Source of the DNA: Chitinophagaceae bacterium
Lineage (GTDB): Bacteria > Bacteroidota > Bacteroidia > Chitinophagales > Chitinophagaceae
Direction: 5' to 3'
Assembly: GCA_016713085.1 (NCBI GenBank)
Contig: JADJPV010000001.1
Coordinates: 2,005,001 to 2,069,000, forward strand
Length of the DNA: 64,000 bases
A model generated the notes under the pieces. The model ran no database searches. It was not told the origin of the DNA and saw nothing but the letters and a program-made list of their open reading frames with translations. Each line of letters starts with the position of its first letter. The first letter of the stretch is position 1. Below, piece after piece: positions 28,930 to 39,065 of the stretch. A program made the translations under genes and the position numbers.

Positions 28930-29839
28930 TTAGTTATTTCCTGTCAAACTCCTGAACACATTTTCCAGACTTTTACTTCCGCTTTGCAATGAAACAATAT
29001 TGAAATTATTTTCTACTGCCATAGAAAGAATTTGTTTGCGCAGGGTTTCTTCATCCTTGCTTTGCAGTTCCCAGTTATAGTTGTCGATTTTCGTAACAAT
29101 AGTTGCGGCAGGTAAGTTTTTTAATCTGTCTTCATCCAACGCTTCTTTAAATGTTACATGTACTGAACTTCCGCTGGTTGCCTGTTGCAAATTGCTGAGC
29201 TGATCATCGGCTACAATATTCCCTTTATTAATAATGATTACCCGGTCGCAGATGGCTTCTACTTCCTGTAAGATGTGCGATGAAAATAAAACCGTTTTGT
29301 TTTTTCCGAGCTGTTTGATTACTTCACGTATTTCGATGATCTGGTTGGGATCAAGCCCGCTGGTGGGTTCATCAAGGATCAATACTTCGGGATCATGAAT
29401 CAATGCAGCAGCTAATCCAACACGCTGCTTATATCCTTTTGACAACTGGCTGATTTTTTTTATGTGCTTCTGATGTTAAGCCCACCTGCTGAATTACTTC
29501 TGCAATCCTGTTTTTTGTGTTTTGTACTTTATGTATTTCAGCTATAAATTCTAAATATTCTTTCACATACATTTCATAATACAGTGCATTGCTCTCAGGT
29601 AAATAACCAATCTTCTGTTTTGTGCCGAGTGGATTGTCCTGCACATTTACATCACACACCATGGCATCGCCTGATGTTGGCTGCAGGTAACCGGTGATCA
29701 TTTTCATGGTGGTACTTTTTCCTGCACCGTTTGGCCCGAGGAAACCTACAATCTCTCCTTTATTTACTTTAAAGGAAATCAGGTTTACTGCTTTCTGTTC
29801 ACCATAAATTTTTACCAGGTTCTTTACCTCAATGGACAT
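28930..29839 (-). CDS. gldA: GldA-type ABC transporter ATP-binding protein, one extra base in T8 run 29454-29461
   Basis: The N-terminal part has Walker A GPNGAGKST (residues 35-43), TGYLQPTSG and IGYLPESNALYYEMYVKEYL. It breaks after EAHKK. Removing one T from 29454-29461 restores KISQLSKGYKQRVGLAAALI, the ABC signature, followed by Walker B VLILDEPTSGLDP. The restored length is 302 residues, as expected for GldA. With GldF and GldG it forms the gliding-motility-associated ABC transporter; those partners are not in the window. The gene follows a T9SS-B gene on the minus strand. Confidence 0.88.
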
Positions 29840-29891
29840 ACTGTTGCGTTTGTGTCAAAAATAAAAGAAAAAACGGGGAAGGCAGTAATCA

Positions 29892-31799
29892 TTAATAGAT
29901 CACCAGTACAGTGCCTTTCTGGTTATAAACTTTGTTGCTGCGTTTATATTGTATCACCCAGGTATACATTCCCGGTGGAGCCTGCTGACCTTTAACTGTT
30001 CCGTCCCATCCAGTATGAAGTGAATTGGAAGAAAAGATCATTTGCCCCCACCGGTTGAAAATTTTCATGGAAAATTCATCAACTTTAAAATAAGCTTTTG
30101 CCTTCAATACATCATTCAGCCTGTCGTTGTTGGGGGTAAATGCATTGGGTACAAAAATGATGTTTGCACAATCTTCATACAAAACTTTAATATCATCGCC
30201 GGCAATGCCGCACCTGTTTTCAACCAAAACAGAATAGGTACCTGCTGTATTTACAGTAATAGCTGAATCAGTAACATTGGTACTCCATAAATAAGTATCA
30301 GCAACAGGGCTGGCAGCATTCAGTACAAGCAGTTCGTTATAACAAAGTGTTGTATCAATGCCAAGATTTACAACAGGTGTAACATTTGTTGTAATCCTGA
30401 AACTGTCTGTACGTTTACAAACACCATCACTTGTAAGAAGAGAATATACACCTGCATCTGCAACAACCCGTTGAGAAGAAGTGATGCCGTCATTCCATAA
30501 ATAAGAAATTGCACCCGGCTGATCAGCATCAATAAACAACGTCATTCCATCACAGAGTAAATCATCAAAAGGAATGATCCGCTGCAGCTGATTTGCCTGT
30601 ACTGCTACATTGATGAATCCAGTGCTGGTGCAGCCACCGTTTGTAACAACATCTAAACTGTATGCCCCGGCATCTGCTAAAGTTGCAGATGGAATCTGTA
30701 AGGTATTTGTTGTTGAAGGAAATGTTGTAACTGTATTTTTCCATGAATACTGCAAAGCAGTTGATATTGTGGAGATGCGGAGAGTGTCATTTTCGCAAAT
30801 AGGTTCATTGGTTTGCAGTATTGGAACAAAGGGGGCATAAACATTTACAGGGATCAGTGAAGAAACGGATCGGCAGTTAGCAGAGTTAATGTTCCCATTT
30901 TCTGCAACCAGCAACCGGTATGTACCGCTATTAGCTACCTGTGCATTGGTAATTGAGTAATTTGATGTAATGGCTCCGGGAATATTCACCCATCCATTCA
31001 TGCCATCATTAAACTGCCATTGATAAGTTGGGGTTGTATAAAAGCCTGGTGCAACATTACCGGCAATGGAAATATTACTGCCGGTGCATGCATCACTGCC
31101 GTTCTGGTATGTTCCTGATAGTGCCGGAGCAATAGCAGGGCCGCATAAAGTAAATTCAATATCATCGAGGCAAAGATCATTTCCCAAACCACCAACCTGA
31201 TTATTAAATATGCGCAGAATTACAGAGCTTTCACCGGGGGGTAAATTGAAATTAAACCCATACTGTGTCCAGGTAAACGCACTGAAGCGTGGAATAGCAG
31301 GAGTTAAAAAGCTCGATAATACTGTGCCAGATATTGCACTGCTGATTTCGAAACGAAGTATTGGGTCAAGCGGATTGTTATTTCCCAGTGGAATGAGATT
31401 GGCTACCCAGGCAGAAAAATATAGTTTTGAGCCAATACAGAGGTTGTTGACAGTGGTTTCATAGAATTTGCCGGCAGTAAAGTCGGCATTAACCACCATC
31501 ATATTGCCGTTACCCGAATGATCAGTACCAATATTCCAAACACCAAACTGCCGTTGACCGGTTGCAATATCCGCCGATGTTTTGCGGATGCCATACTCAC
31601 CATCATCAACAAAGCCAAGGGAATCAAATGCATAAGTTGTTTTGCCGGGCGGTAGTCTGGTTGCAGTTAAGGGCGAACTGCTGCTACCGCCAAAATTTTC
31701 AAAAAATAATACATTGCCCGAACACTGAGCTATGCTGTTTTGATGTAAAACAGTCAGAAAAAGGGCAATTAATAAGTTAATGGCAGAGAAATTCTTCAT
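29892..31799 (-). CDS. Large T9SS type B sorted surface protein with PKD/Ig-like repeats
   Basis: 635 residues from ATG 31799 (MKNFSAINLLIALFLTVL, cleaved near SIAQ). The upstream ATG at 31844 falls in a terminator. An N-terminal lectin/MAM-like beta domain (about 22-215, NVLFFENFGG, GNDLCLDDIEFTLCGP) is followed by several Ig/PKD-like domains of about 80-90 residues, each with a Trp and GxY core (YQWQFNDG, YSWKNTVT, YLWNDGIT, YLWSTNVT). The type B C-terminal domain is FVPNAFTPNNDRLND ... GTVLVIY. It is exported through Sec and T9SS, probably acting as an adhesin or surface-structure protein. It is upstream of gldA by 52 nt. Confidence 0.87.
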   Translation of the reverse strand: MKNFSAINLLIALFLTVLHQNSIAQCSGNVLFFENFGGSSSSPLTATRLPPGKTTYAFDSLGFVDDGEYGIRKTSADIATGQRQFGVWNIGTDHSGNGNMMVVNADFTAGKFYETTVNNLCIGSKLYFSAWVANLIPLGNNNPLDPILRFEISSAISGTVLSSFLTPAIPRFSAFTWTQYGFNFNLPPGESSVILRIFNNQVGGLGNDLCLDDIEFTLCGPAIAPALSGTYQNGSDACTGSNISIAGNVAPGFYTTPTYQWQFNDGMNGWVNIPGAITSNYSITNAQVANSGTYRLLVAENGNINSANCRSVSSLIPVNVYAPFVPILQTNEPICENDTLRISTISTALQYSWKNTVTTFPSTTNTLQIPSATLADAGAYSLDVVTNGGCTSTGFINVAVQANQLQRIIPFDDLLCDGMTLFIDADQPGAISYLWNDGITSSQRVVADAGVYSLLTSDGVCKRTDSFRITTNVTPVVNLGIDTTLCYNELLVLNAASPVADTYLWSTNVTDSAITVNTAGTYSVLVENRCGIAGDDIKVLYEDCANIIFVPNAFTPNNDRLNDVLKAKAYFKVDEFSMKIFNRWGQMIFSSNSLHTGWDGTVKGQQAPPGMYTWVIQYKRSNKVYNQKGTVLVIY

Positions 31800-31845
31800 T
31801 GGTGTTAGTAAACGGCGATAAAAGTAGTATAAATACCGTAGCAAA

Positions 31846-31873
31846 AAAGCCCTGGTTTAAAAACGAGGGCTTT
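31846..31873 (-). terminator. Intrinsic terminator after the DUF6814 gene
   Basis: Arms aaagccct (31846-31853) and agggcttt (31866-31873) with a 12-nt loop. A T-tract follows on the minus strand (complement of the A run 31843-31848). It lies about 200 nt past the DUF6814 stop. The stretch 31874-32073 between them holds nothing else I can support. Confidence 0.6.
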
Positions 31874-32073
31874 AATAAAAAACCAACCATATGAACAGAC
31901 ATCTAACTAACCAATAGGGTATGGTTTGAGTTCTTTCACTTAAAAGACCACTCCTGTTCGTTTTTCGCTGCACGAAATGCTTTTTTTGGCAGAAGGAGAG
32001 AAAAACAGCAAGAGCTGAAGAGAAATGAGAATATATCTGTTTCCTCAGTTCAATTCTGTTTTTACATAGACAG

Positions 32074-32331
32074 TTAATCTTCTTTAATATGAATATGATG
32101 TTCTTTGTCTTCATACATGTCATACTCGCCTGTAACTGCATAATAGCCGAATACAAGTAATCCGCCCACAATGATCGGCATCAGGATGAATGCATATATA
32201 ATGGCAGGAATTTTATCTTCCGGCTTACCACTTTCAAATTTTGGAATAGCCTGCGATACAATGAGGTAATAACCTGCTGCTATGCCAAGCGCTATCCACA
32301 CAAATCCTAAATATTTTCTTATCTTATTCAT
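32074..32331 (-). CDS. DUF6814-like small membrane protein
   Basis: 85 residues with two hydrophobic helices (VWIALGIAAGYYLIV and IPAIIYAFILMPIIVGGLLV) and an acidic, His-containing tail (YEDKEHHIHIKED). It starts 35 nt after the MHS permease stop on the same strand. This matches small proteins that accompany MHS-type MFS permeases in Bacteroidota. It may be an accessory subunit or stabiliser of the permease. No biochemical function is known to me. Confidence 0.72.
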   Translation of the reverse strand: MNKIRKYLGFVWIALGIAAGYYLIVSQAIPKFESGKPEDKIPAIIYAFILMPIIVGGLLVFGYYAVTGEYDMYEDKEHHIHIKED

Positions 32332-32366
32332 ATCGTTTCGTTTTAATATTAGTAATTGAACTGCTC

Positions 32367-33929
32367 TTAATCTTCAATCCTGTTATCTTCTCCATTTATA
32401 TACAGTACGCCGATCACCAAACTAACGGCTGCAATAATAATAGGATACCACAAACCTTCAAGAAATGGTTTGTCATAAGGTAATGCTGTGCCGGCTTTTG
32501 TGGCAACTTCATTGGCCATGGTTGCTTTTGTTGCAAGAAAGGTTGCTATAGCAGGTAACAAACCACCAAAAATACCATTACCAATATGATAAGGAAGCGA
32601 CATGGAAGTATACCTGATCCTTATCGGAAACATTTCAACAAGAAAAGCTGCAATTGGTCCATATACCATTGTTACAAAAATGACCTGAATGAAAACAAGA
32701 AAGATCAATTTCCAAAAGGAGCCCGTATCAAGGATTACTGTTTTGGCTGTAATGATATCTTTAGTGGCATCAGCTTTTGAAGCATCTGCATGAATCATTT
32801 GTTTTTGTACTTCTTTTAAAGTGGTGCCATCTTCATATACTTTTAATGTAGTGGTGGTAAGCACACTGTCACCTGTATTTTTTTCATCAGCCATTATTTT
32901 AACTTCTGTTGCAGTTTGTGCAGTTATTTCTTTTTTCATCTGTACACTTCCTGCATCATACATGGCTGAATAGATAGGACGGTAGCTGACAATAGCAATC
33001 AGCATACCAACCATCATGATCCATTTACGGCCAATTTTATCTGAAAGCCATCCGAATACTACAAAGAAAGGAGTGCCGAACAAAAGCGCCCACATAATGA
33101 GTTTACTTGCCTGTGCTACATCAATACTCAGTGTATTTTGAATAAAACTCAATGCATAGAATTGCCCGGTGTACCAAACAACGCCCTGGCCCATAGTTGC
33201 ACCAAATAAAGCGAGCAATACAAATTTGAAATTCAGTTTATGCCCAAAACTTTCTTTCAGCGGATTGGTAGATGTTTTCCCTTCAGCTTTTGCTTTTGAA
33301 AATAAAGGAGATTCTTTCATCCGCATCCGAATGAGAATAGAAATACCAACCATGATGATGGAAATCCAGAACGGAACCCTCCATCCCCAATCGCCAAACG
33401 ATTGTTCGTCCATTGCACCTTTCACTGCAATGATCACCAGTAAAGAAACAAACAAACCAACAGAAGCTGTTGTTTGTATCCAGGAAGTCCAGAATCCTCT
33501 CCGTTCAGCAGGGGAGTGTTCTGCTACATAAGTTGCAGCGCCACCATATTCGCCACCCAATGCAAGCCCCTGCAGTAACCGTAGCAACAATACAAGCAGC
33601 GGTGCAAAAAAACCAATCGATTCATAACTGGGGATACAGCCAATTAAAAAAGTTGATAAACCCATTATCACTAACGTTAACAGGAAAGTATATTTTCTTC
33701 CGATCAGATCGCCCAGTCGTCCAAAGAAAAGGGCACCAAATGGCCTTACAACAAAGCCTGCAGCAAAAGTTGCAAGCGTTGAAAGCAATGCTACAGTTGG
33801 ATTTCCGGCAGGGAAAAATTTAGTGGAAATAATTGTGGCCAGGCTTCCGAAAATGTAAAAGTCGTACCATTCAATTAAGGTTCCTACAGAAGAAGCTGCA
33901 ATAACAGACTTTAGAGAGGTTGGTTTCAT
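32367..33929 (-). CDS. MFS transporter, metabolite:H+ symporter (MHS) type
   Basis: 520 residues from ATG 33929 (MKPTSLKSVIAASSVGTLIE); the earlier ATG at 34007 adds a basic stretch unlike the family. MHS signatures: SVGTLIEWYDFYIFG in helix 1, FFGRLGDLIGRKYTF in the first loop, LRLLQGLALGGEYGGAATYV. A hydrophilic insert of about 80 residues (325-404, Thr/Lys/Asp-rich) separates two C-terminal helices and is unusual for ProP/KgtP-like proteins. It is a proton-coupled organic acid or osmolyte importer. It is divergent from acs by 118 nt, which hints at acetate or another carboxylate. Confidence 0.85.
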   Translation of the reverse strand: MKPTSLKSVIAASSVGTLIEWYDFYIFGSLATIISTKFFPAGNPTVALLSTLATFAAGFVVRPFGALFFGRLGDLIGRKYTFLLTLVIMGLSTFLIGCIPSYESIGFFAPLLVLLLRLLQGLALGGEYGGAATYVAEHSPAERRGFWTSWIQTTASVGLFVSLLVIIAVKGAMDEQSFGDWGWRVPFWISIIMVGISILIRMRMKESPLFSKAKAEGKTSTNPLKESFGHKLNFKFVLLALFGATMGQGVVWYTGQFYALSFIQNTLSIDVAQASKLIMWALLFGTPFFVVFGWLSDKIGRKWIMMVGMLIAIVSYRPIYSAMYDAGSVQMKKEITAQTATEVKIMADEKNTGDSVLTTTTLKVYEDGTTLKEVQKQMIHADASKADATKDIITAKTVILDTGSFWKLIFLVFIQVIFVTMVYGPIAAFLVEMFPIRIRYTSMSLPYHIGNGIFGGLLPAIATFLATKATMANEVATKAGTALPYDKPFLEGLWYPIIIAAVSLVIGVLYINGEDNRIED

Positions 33930-34047
33930 CCTGACAAGATAAATACAAATTAAAATATGAGAATAAAAATTATAAAATTTAAATCTCTTTCGCTGAATCA
34001 TTTTCAAAGGAGTTGTTTCTGTACTTTTATAACTTATAATTTCAGCT

Positions 34048-35972
34048 ATGTCATATCCCTTTCAGATCAAATCATTAGAAGAATACAAATCGACGTATAA
34101 AAGAAGTGTTGAAAACCCTGAAGGCTTCTGGGCCGATGTTGCATCTAACTTTCAATGGCGCAAACCCTGGGAAAAAGTATTGGACTGGAATTTTCTTGAA
34201 CCGCATGTTCGCTGGTTTATGGGCGGTAAGCTGAATATTACTGAAAACTGTATTGACCGTCACCTGGCAACAAGAGGAGAAGATCCTGCGATTATCTGGG
34301 AACCAAATAACCCGGAAGAAAGAACAAGAGTTGTTACATATAACAGGTTGCATAAACGTGTTTGCCAGTTTGCGCAGGTGTTAAAAAATAATGGAGTAAA
34401 GAAAGGCGATCGTGTTTGTATTTATATGGGAATGGTGCCTGAGCTTGCTTATGCGGTATTGGGTTGTGCAAGAGTTGGTGCCATACACAGTGTAATCTTT
34501 GGAGGTTTTTCTGCACAGAGTATTGCCGACAGATTGTATGATGCACAGGCGGAATTTATTGTTACCTGCGATGGTGCTTACCGTGGTAATAAAGATATTC
34601 CGCTGAAGAGTGTAATTGATGATGCATTGATCGGTAACAGAACAGTAAAGAAAGTAATTGTTTATACGAGAACAAGAACTCCTGTTTCCATGATTAAAGG
34701 AAGAGATGTGTGGTGGGAAGATGAAATGGAACATGCACTGGAACAGGTTGAAAAAAATGGATTGGTTTCTTTTGAAGCGGAAGAAATGGATGCAGAAGAT
34801 CCCTTGTTCATTTTATATACATCGGGTTCAACAGGCAAACCAAAAGGTGTTGTACATACCATCGGCGGTTACATGGTGTACACCGGTTATTCATTTGTGA
34901 ATGTATTTCAGTATCAACCTGGTAATATTCATTTCTGTACAGCCGATATAGGATGGATAACAGGGCACAGTTATATTTTATATGGTCCGTTAAGTGTAGG
35001 TGCAACCAGTGTTATGTTTGAAGGAATTCCTACATGGCCTGATGCAGGAAGGTTCTGGAACATCGTTGATAAATACAAAGTGAATGTATTATATACAGCA
35101 CCAACAGCCATCAGAAGTTTAATGGGTTTTGGTCTGGATCCGTTGAAAGGAAAAGATCTTTCTTCCTTAAAAGTATTGGGAACTGTTGGCGAACCGATTA
35201 ATGAAGAAGCATGGCATTGGTATGATGAACATGTAGGAAAGAAAAATGCCCGATCGTTGACACATGGTGGCAAACAGAAACAGGTGGCGTACTTATTTCC
35301 AATTTAGCCGGTGTTACTCCTGCTAAACCAACATATGCAACACTTCCTTTACCGGGTGTGCAACCGATTCTTGTTGATGAAAATGGAAAAGAAGTAGAAG
35401 GCAATGGAGTAAGTGGAAATCTCTGTATCAAGTTTCCATGGCCGGGTATGTTACGTACAACCTATGGCGATCATGAACGGTGCAGACTGAATTATTTTGC
35501 ACCTTATCATAATTTATATTTTACAGGCGATGGTTGTTTGAGAGATGAAGAAGGTAATTACAGAATTACAGGAAGGGTAGATGATGTATTGAATGTAAGC
35601 GGTCACCGTATTGGCACAGCAGAAGTGGAGAACGCCATTAACATGCATGCAGGTGTTGTTGAAAGTGCAGTAGTCGGTTATCCGCATGATATTAAAGGAC
35701 AGGGCATTTATGCGTTTGTGATTTATCAGGGACATCATGGTGATGATGACTTAACCCGTGCTGATATTCTGCAGACAGTTACAAGAATCATTGGACCTAT
35801 TGCCAAGCCCGATAAAATTCAACTTGTAACAGGCTTGCCCAAAACAAGAAGTGGAAAAATTATGCGGAGAATTTTAAGAAAGATTGCTGAAGGTGAAACA
35901 GAAAACCTCGGAGATACATCAACGCTCTTAGATCCTGGTGTTGTGGAAGAAATAAAAAATGGAAAGCTATAA
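34048..35972 (+). CDS. acs: Acetyl-CoA synthetase, one missing T near 35247
   Basis: The first frame covers residues 1-399 up to EHVGKKN; then the frame is lost. Inserting one T at 35246-35247 restores CPIVDTWWQTETGGVLISN and a 641-residue enzyme, the normal AMP-forming Acs length. Motifs: YTSGSTGKPKGVVHT (A3), ADIGWITGHSYILYGPL, SGHRIGTAEVENA (A8) and the C-terminal RSGKIMRRILRK with the lysine that is acetylated for control in other Acs enzymes. It makes acetyl-CoA from acetate, ATP and CoA. A terminator follows directly. Confidence 0.95.
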
Positions 35973-35975
35973 ATG

Positions 35976-36007
35976 AAAAGCCTCCCGATTTATCGGGAGG
36001 CTTTTTC
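35976..36007 (+). terminator. Intrinsic terminator after acs
   Basis: aaaagcctcccgat paired with atcgggaggctttt around a tiny central loop, then TTTCTT. It begins 4 nt past the acs stop and also works toward the convergent gene at 36064. Confidence 0.92.
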
Positions 36008-36063
36008 TTACACGTGGATCTTGGGTATTGATCTGATGCAAGATTTTAAATATGGTTGAACTA

Positions 36064-37724
36064 TTATTCCAAAGGCATTTTGGCAAACCAAAGTGTTTTT
36101 CCGTTTTTATTCTCACCAAGAAATACAATGTTCCCTTTACCAATTGGCAATGATGGATATTTATTGTTCACGAAGTAATCTGTTTTGCCCTGCCCCATTT
36201 GTACAAAGTCGCCAATCTTTGCATTTGGCACATCAATCTTTGTTACGTTAGGATACATCAGGAATTTATATTTGCTTTCGCCCAGTTCTTTTTCCTGTCT
36301 CCAGCCTTTCATTTCCATAATGGTCCAGTAAACACTTTTGCCATCTGCACTTTCCATGATCAGCTGATTGTTAGGCGACATCTTTGCATCTTTATCATTT
36401 TCTTCTCTGCGTACACCATAAGAAGCTCTTAATACTCCATCGCTTCCAAAATGCATCATAATGATGTCTTCATATTCGGTGCCGCTGCTGTTGCCGCCAA
36501 CAGAACCAAGATTACCAAACTTTACTACATGACCGCCGCCTTTTGATTTGGTATATTTCTGACCGGCTAATAAAATATCGCCATTGCTGATGATTTTGAT
36601 ATCTGCAATTTTGAACTTACGTCCTGTATATTCAGGGTTCTTTTTTTGTGAAGGAGGCGATTGAGATTTTTTATCAAAATCTTCCAGTGTATTGTTACTT
36701 ACAAAGGCAACTTTTCCTTTTGATATTTTTACAACCTGGAATCCTTTTGCTTTAAATTTTTCAATTTCGGCATCACGCTGATTAGCTGGTGCTGCAAATT
36801 TTTCATTGAAGTAATCATCTGTTTTCTCATTGGTTGCACCCATGATCAACACATCATCACCAACAGTTACAAACATATTACCGTTGAAGATGCCTGTTTT
36901 TGAAGGAACTTTAATGCGTTCTTTAATGCTGCCATCAGATCCAACTCTTACATACGTATAATTGGTAGCGTCAGGATCAGCTGAGTTTTTGAAACCTTTA
37001 CCACCCATTGGTGCAAACAGAAGTAATACATCACTGTCTGTATCAGCATCTTCATCCTGGTCATCAGTACTTGCGGCAACAAGTGTTTGAGGGAAATCAA
37101 ATTTCAGTAAGTTATCTGCAACCTTATTTAATTCACTGTCGAAACGCAACACATGAATTTCGGTTGTCATCTTCAGCATATCGCCCATACCTTTCCCCTT
37201 ATCTCCGGCAAATATTAAGATGTTACCACTTTCAGGTTGCTCTGCATGACCAACATATTGAAACTTGCCGCCATCCTCGCTTTTAGGTTTTAATTTTTCT
37301 CCAAAACTGATCTTGGTATCGTACCCTCCCCAAAACCAATTCCATTTCTTTTTATACACTTTACGTTTCAAAATAAGGGTACCCATCAAATTGGTTTCAA
37401 CTGTTACAGCATCAAAACTGTATTCTTCACCTTTATCTGCTTTGTAACCTTTGATTTTTTCAAGTGGAACTTCACTTTCTTCCATTGTTTTAAAGTTGAA
37501 ATCCATATCAAATTTATAGGCCTCAAACTTTGCAAACCTGCCGGTTGCTTTGGTTACGTAAGTAAGTGTGATTTCTTTTTTGCTTCATCAACCTTAGGTT
37601 CATACAAATAACCTTTGTTGGCTTTTTTGGAAATTTCATGCGTTGCTTCTTTGCTGAGCTTTTGCGCCTGTGCAAAATGAAGAAGGGTAAGAAAACTAAG
37701 AGTAAAGAAAAGTTTCGGTTTCAT
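36064..37724 (-). CDS. Exported protein of unknown function, one missing base in T6 run 37576-37581
   Basis: Translation from ATG 37724 gives a clear signal peptide (MKPKLFFTLSFLTLL, cleaved near AQAQ) and LSKEATHEISKKANKGYLY, then breaks at EAKK. Adding one base at 37576-37581 restores KKEITLTYVTKATGRFAKFE, leading into MDFNFKTMEESEVPLEKIKG and on to the stop, for 553 residues. The sequence is rich in short beta strands with Lys/Gly turns (for example GNMFVTVGDDVLIMGATNEK), suggesting a beta-propeller or repeated beta fold. I recognise no family. A 5' start at 37506 would lose the signal peptide and is rejected. Confidence 0.72.
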
Positions 37725-37795
37725 GTGTTTTGTTTGAAACCAAAGAAACCTTTAAAACAGGTGTTGAACTATACCCAGCGAAGGGTATTTTAATT

Positions 37796-38353
37796 TTACC
37801 GCAGGATGGTAACCTCTGTTCCTACTGGCAGCATATTGTATAATTCTTTGGCGTACTCTCTTTTAGTAGAGATGCAGCCTAATGTCCAGTTATAAAAATA
37901 ATCCACGAATCGGTCTTCATTACGGCGGGTAGCGTGAATACCAATTCCTCCGCCCGGTTTGGCATTGTATGGAATCAATCCCTGTTGTTTTCTTGCATTG
38001 AATTTTTCAATATCGGTTTGGGTGGGATAGTCGAGAAGAAGAAAATAGCCCCATTCAGGGTGAATTTTTTTGGCGATGATTCTAAAGTGACCTTCCGGTG
38101 TACGGCGGTCACCTTCCATCATCTTATCGGTCATTTCACTGGTTCCAAACACAACAGGGTAAGTTAGGAGCCACCCGTTTTCATCAAATACTTTCAATTG
38201 ATAATTACTTTTATCAATCACCACACTGTATAAAGTTGATTTCCTGACATGCAAACTCTGTTGCATCGATTTGTTCCTGTGCAGCAAACTAAAGCCCGAA
38301 AGAAAGAGCATGGCTGCCGAGCATAAAACAAGAAAAGCTGGTTGGCGTTTCAT
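37796..38353 (-). CDS. L,D-transpeptidase (YkuD fold)
   Basis: 185 residues with an N-terminal hydrophobic signal/anchor (AFLVLCSAAMLFLSGFSLL). The catalytic motif GIHATRRN ... NWTLGCISTKR gives His140 and Cys160 in the usual H-(about 19)-C arrangement, although the common S/T-x-G-C preceding residue is Leu. Upstream, YSVVIDKSNYQLKVFDENG and RTPEGHFRII are typical first strands. The enzyme makes 3-3 peptidoglycan crosslinks or attaches proteins or other groups to peptidoglycan in the periplasm. It stands alone; about 170 nt separate it from the terminator behind it. Confidence 0.9.
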   Translation of the reverse strand: MKRQPAFLVLCSAAMLFLSGFSLLHRNKSMQQSLHVRKSTLYSVVIDKSNYQLKVFDENGWLLTYPVVFGTSEMTDKMMEGDRRTPEGHFRIIAKKIHPEWGYFLLLDYPTQTDIEKFNARKQQGLIPYNAKPGGGIGIHATRRNEDRFVDYFYNWTLGCISTKREYAKELYNMLPVGTEVTILR

Positions 38354-38473
38354 TTGACACTTTGTTTTTGGAATATTGGATTAACGGCTAAAAACTATGC
38401 CGTATTACCTGCGTTAATTTAATTAACAATCCATTGATGAGGAATAGGTGGATAACTGAATTTTAATGTGTAC

Positions 38474-38502
38474 AAAAAAACCGCTTTGAGTATGAAGCGG
38501 TT
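38474..38502 (-). terminator. Intrinsic terminator after the DUF4332 gene
   Basis: Arms aaccgctt (38479-38486) and aagcggtt (38495-38502), 8-nt loop, followed on the minus strand by a T7 tract. Confidence 0.82.
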
Positions 38503-38525
38503 CAAATGAAGGTTCGTAGTTCTTC

Positions 38526-38932
38526 TTAGTGAAACACTTTTTGTGCCAGTGTTTTCGCCTCCTCAATCATCTCTTTCAGCGACTCAATTGAAGGCACTCT
38601 GCCGCTTAATCCAAACTTTTCATTGGTTTCAACCAGTTTACCATGCAGGTTATCTGCATTGCGTGTGGCAAATTCAATAACTGTATCAACGCCGGCTGCT
38701 TCCAGTAATTCAGCAAATTGACCGGCAACACCTTTAATGCGATGCAGATCGGCATGGTTTACCCAGGTAATAATTAAATTTTCAGGAAGACCGGTTATCT
38801 CTGCAATAGATGCTCTTCCTTTTTTGTTCCGCCTTTTTCCAGCAGATCAGAAACTGTGCTAATGCCCTGTGCTTCCAGCCTGGCAGCATAGTTGGGCCCG
38901 ATTCCCTCAATATCAATAATTTTGTACGGCAT
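38526..38932 (-). CDS. DUF4332-like helix-hairpin-helix protein, one missing base in T6 run 38820-38825
   Basis: The minus strand reads MPYKIIDIEGIGPNYAARLE from ATG 38932, through LLEKGGTKK, then loses frame. One base added at 38820-38825 gives KKGRASIAEITGLPENLII, TWVNHADLHRIKGVAGQFAE and so on to QKVFH and TAA at 38526, for 135 residues. IEGIGPNYAARL and RIKGVAGQFAELL are two helix-hairpin-helix motifs, the DUF4332 arrangement. The domain resembles DNA-binding HhH pairs (as in polymerase beta-like tails); its role is unknown. The terminator follows 24 nt downstream. The break hides this gene from simple ORF calling. Confidence 0.8.
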
Positions 38933-39011
38933 GGATTTGTAGTTTAGTTAAGAACAAAGTAAGTGAATTATTAAATCACTTGCGGACAGGAAGGAGTTTA
39001 ATTAACAAAAG

Positions 39012-39040
39012 AAAACCGCCTCCCAAAAGAGAAGCGGTTT
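39012..39040 (-). terminator. Intrinsic terminator after the outer-membrane protein gene
   Basis: aaaccgcctc pairs with gagaagcggttt with one mismatch; A-rich flank on the left gives T-rich RNA on the minus strand. It lies 26 nt past the stop at 39066. Confidence 0.65.
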
Positions 39041-39065
39041 ACCAGAGAATACAGCGTTAGCTGTA

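Noticed and set aside
31872..32171. 99-residue open frame on the minus strand
   Set aside because: It overlaps the DUF6814 gene in another frame, has no family-like sequence and contains the region after its stop; it is a shadow.
37506..37724. ATG 37506 as the start of the exported unknown gene
   Set aside because: It loses the signal peptide that lies in frame once one base is restored at 37576-37581.
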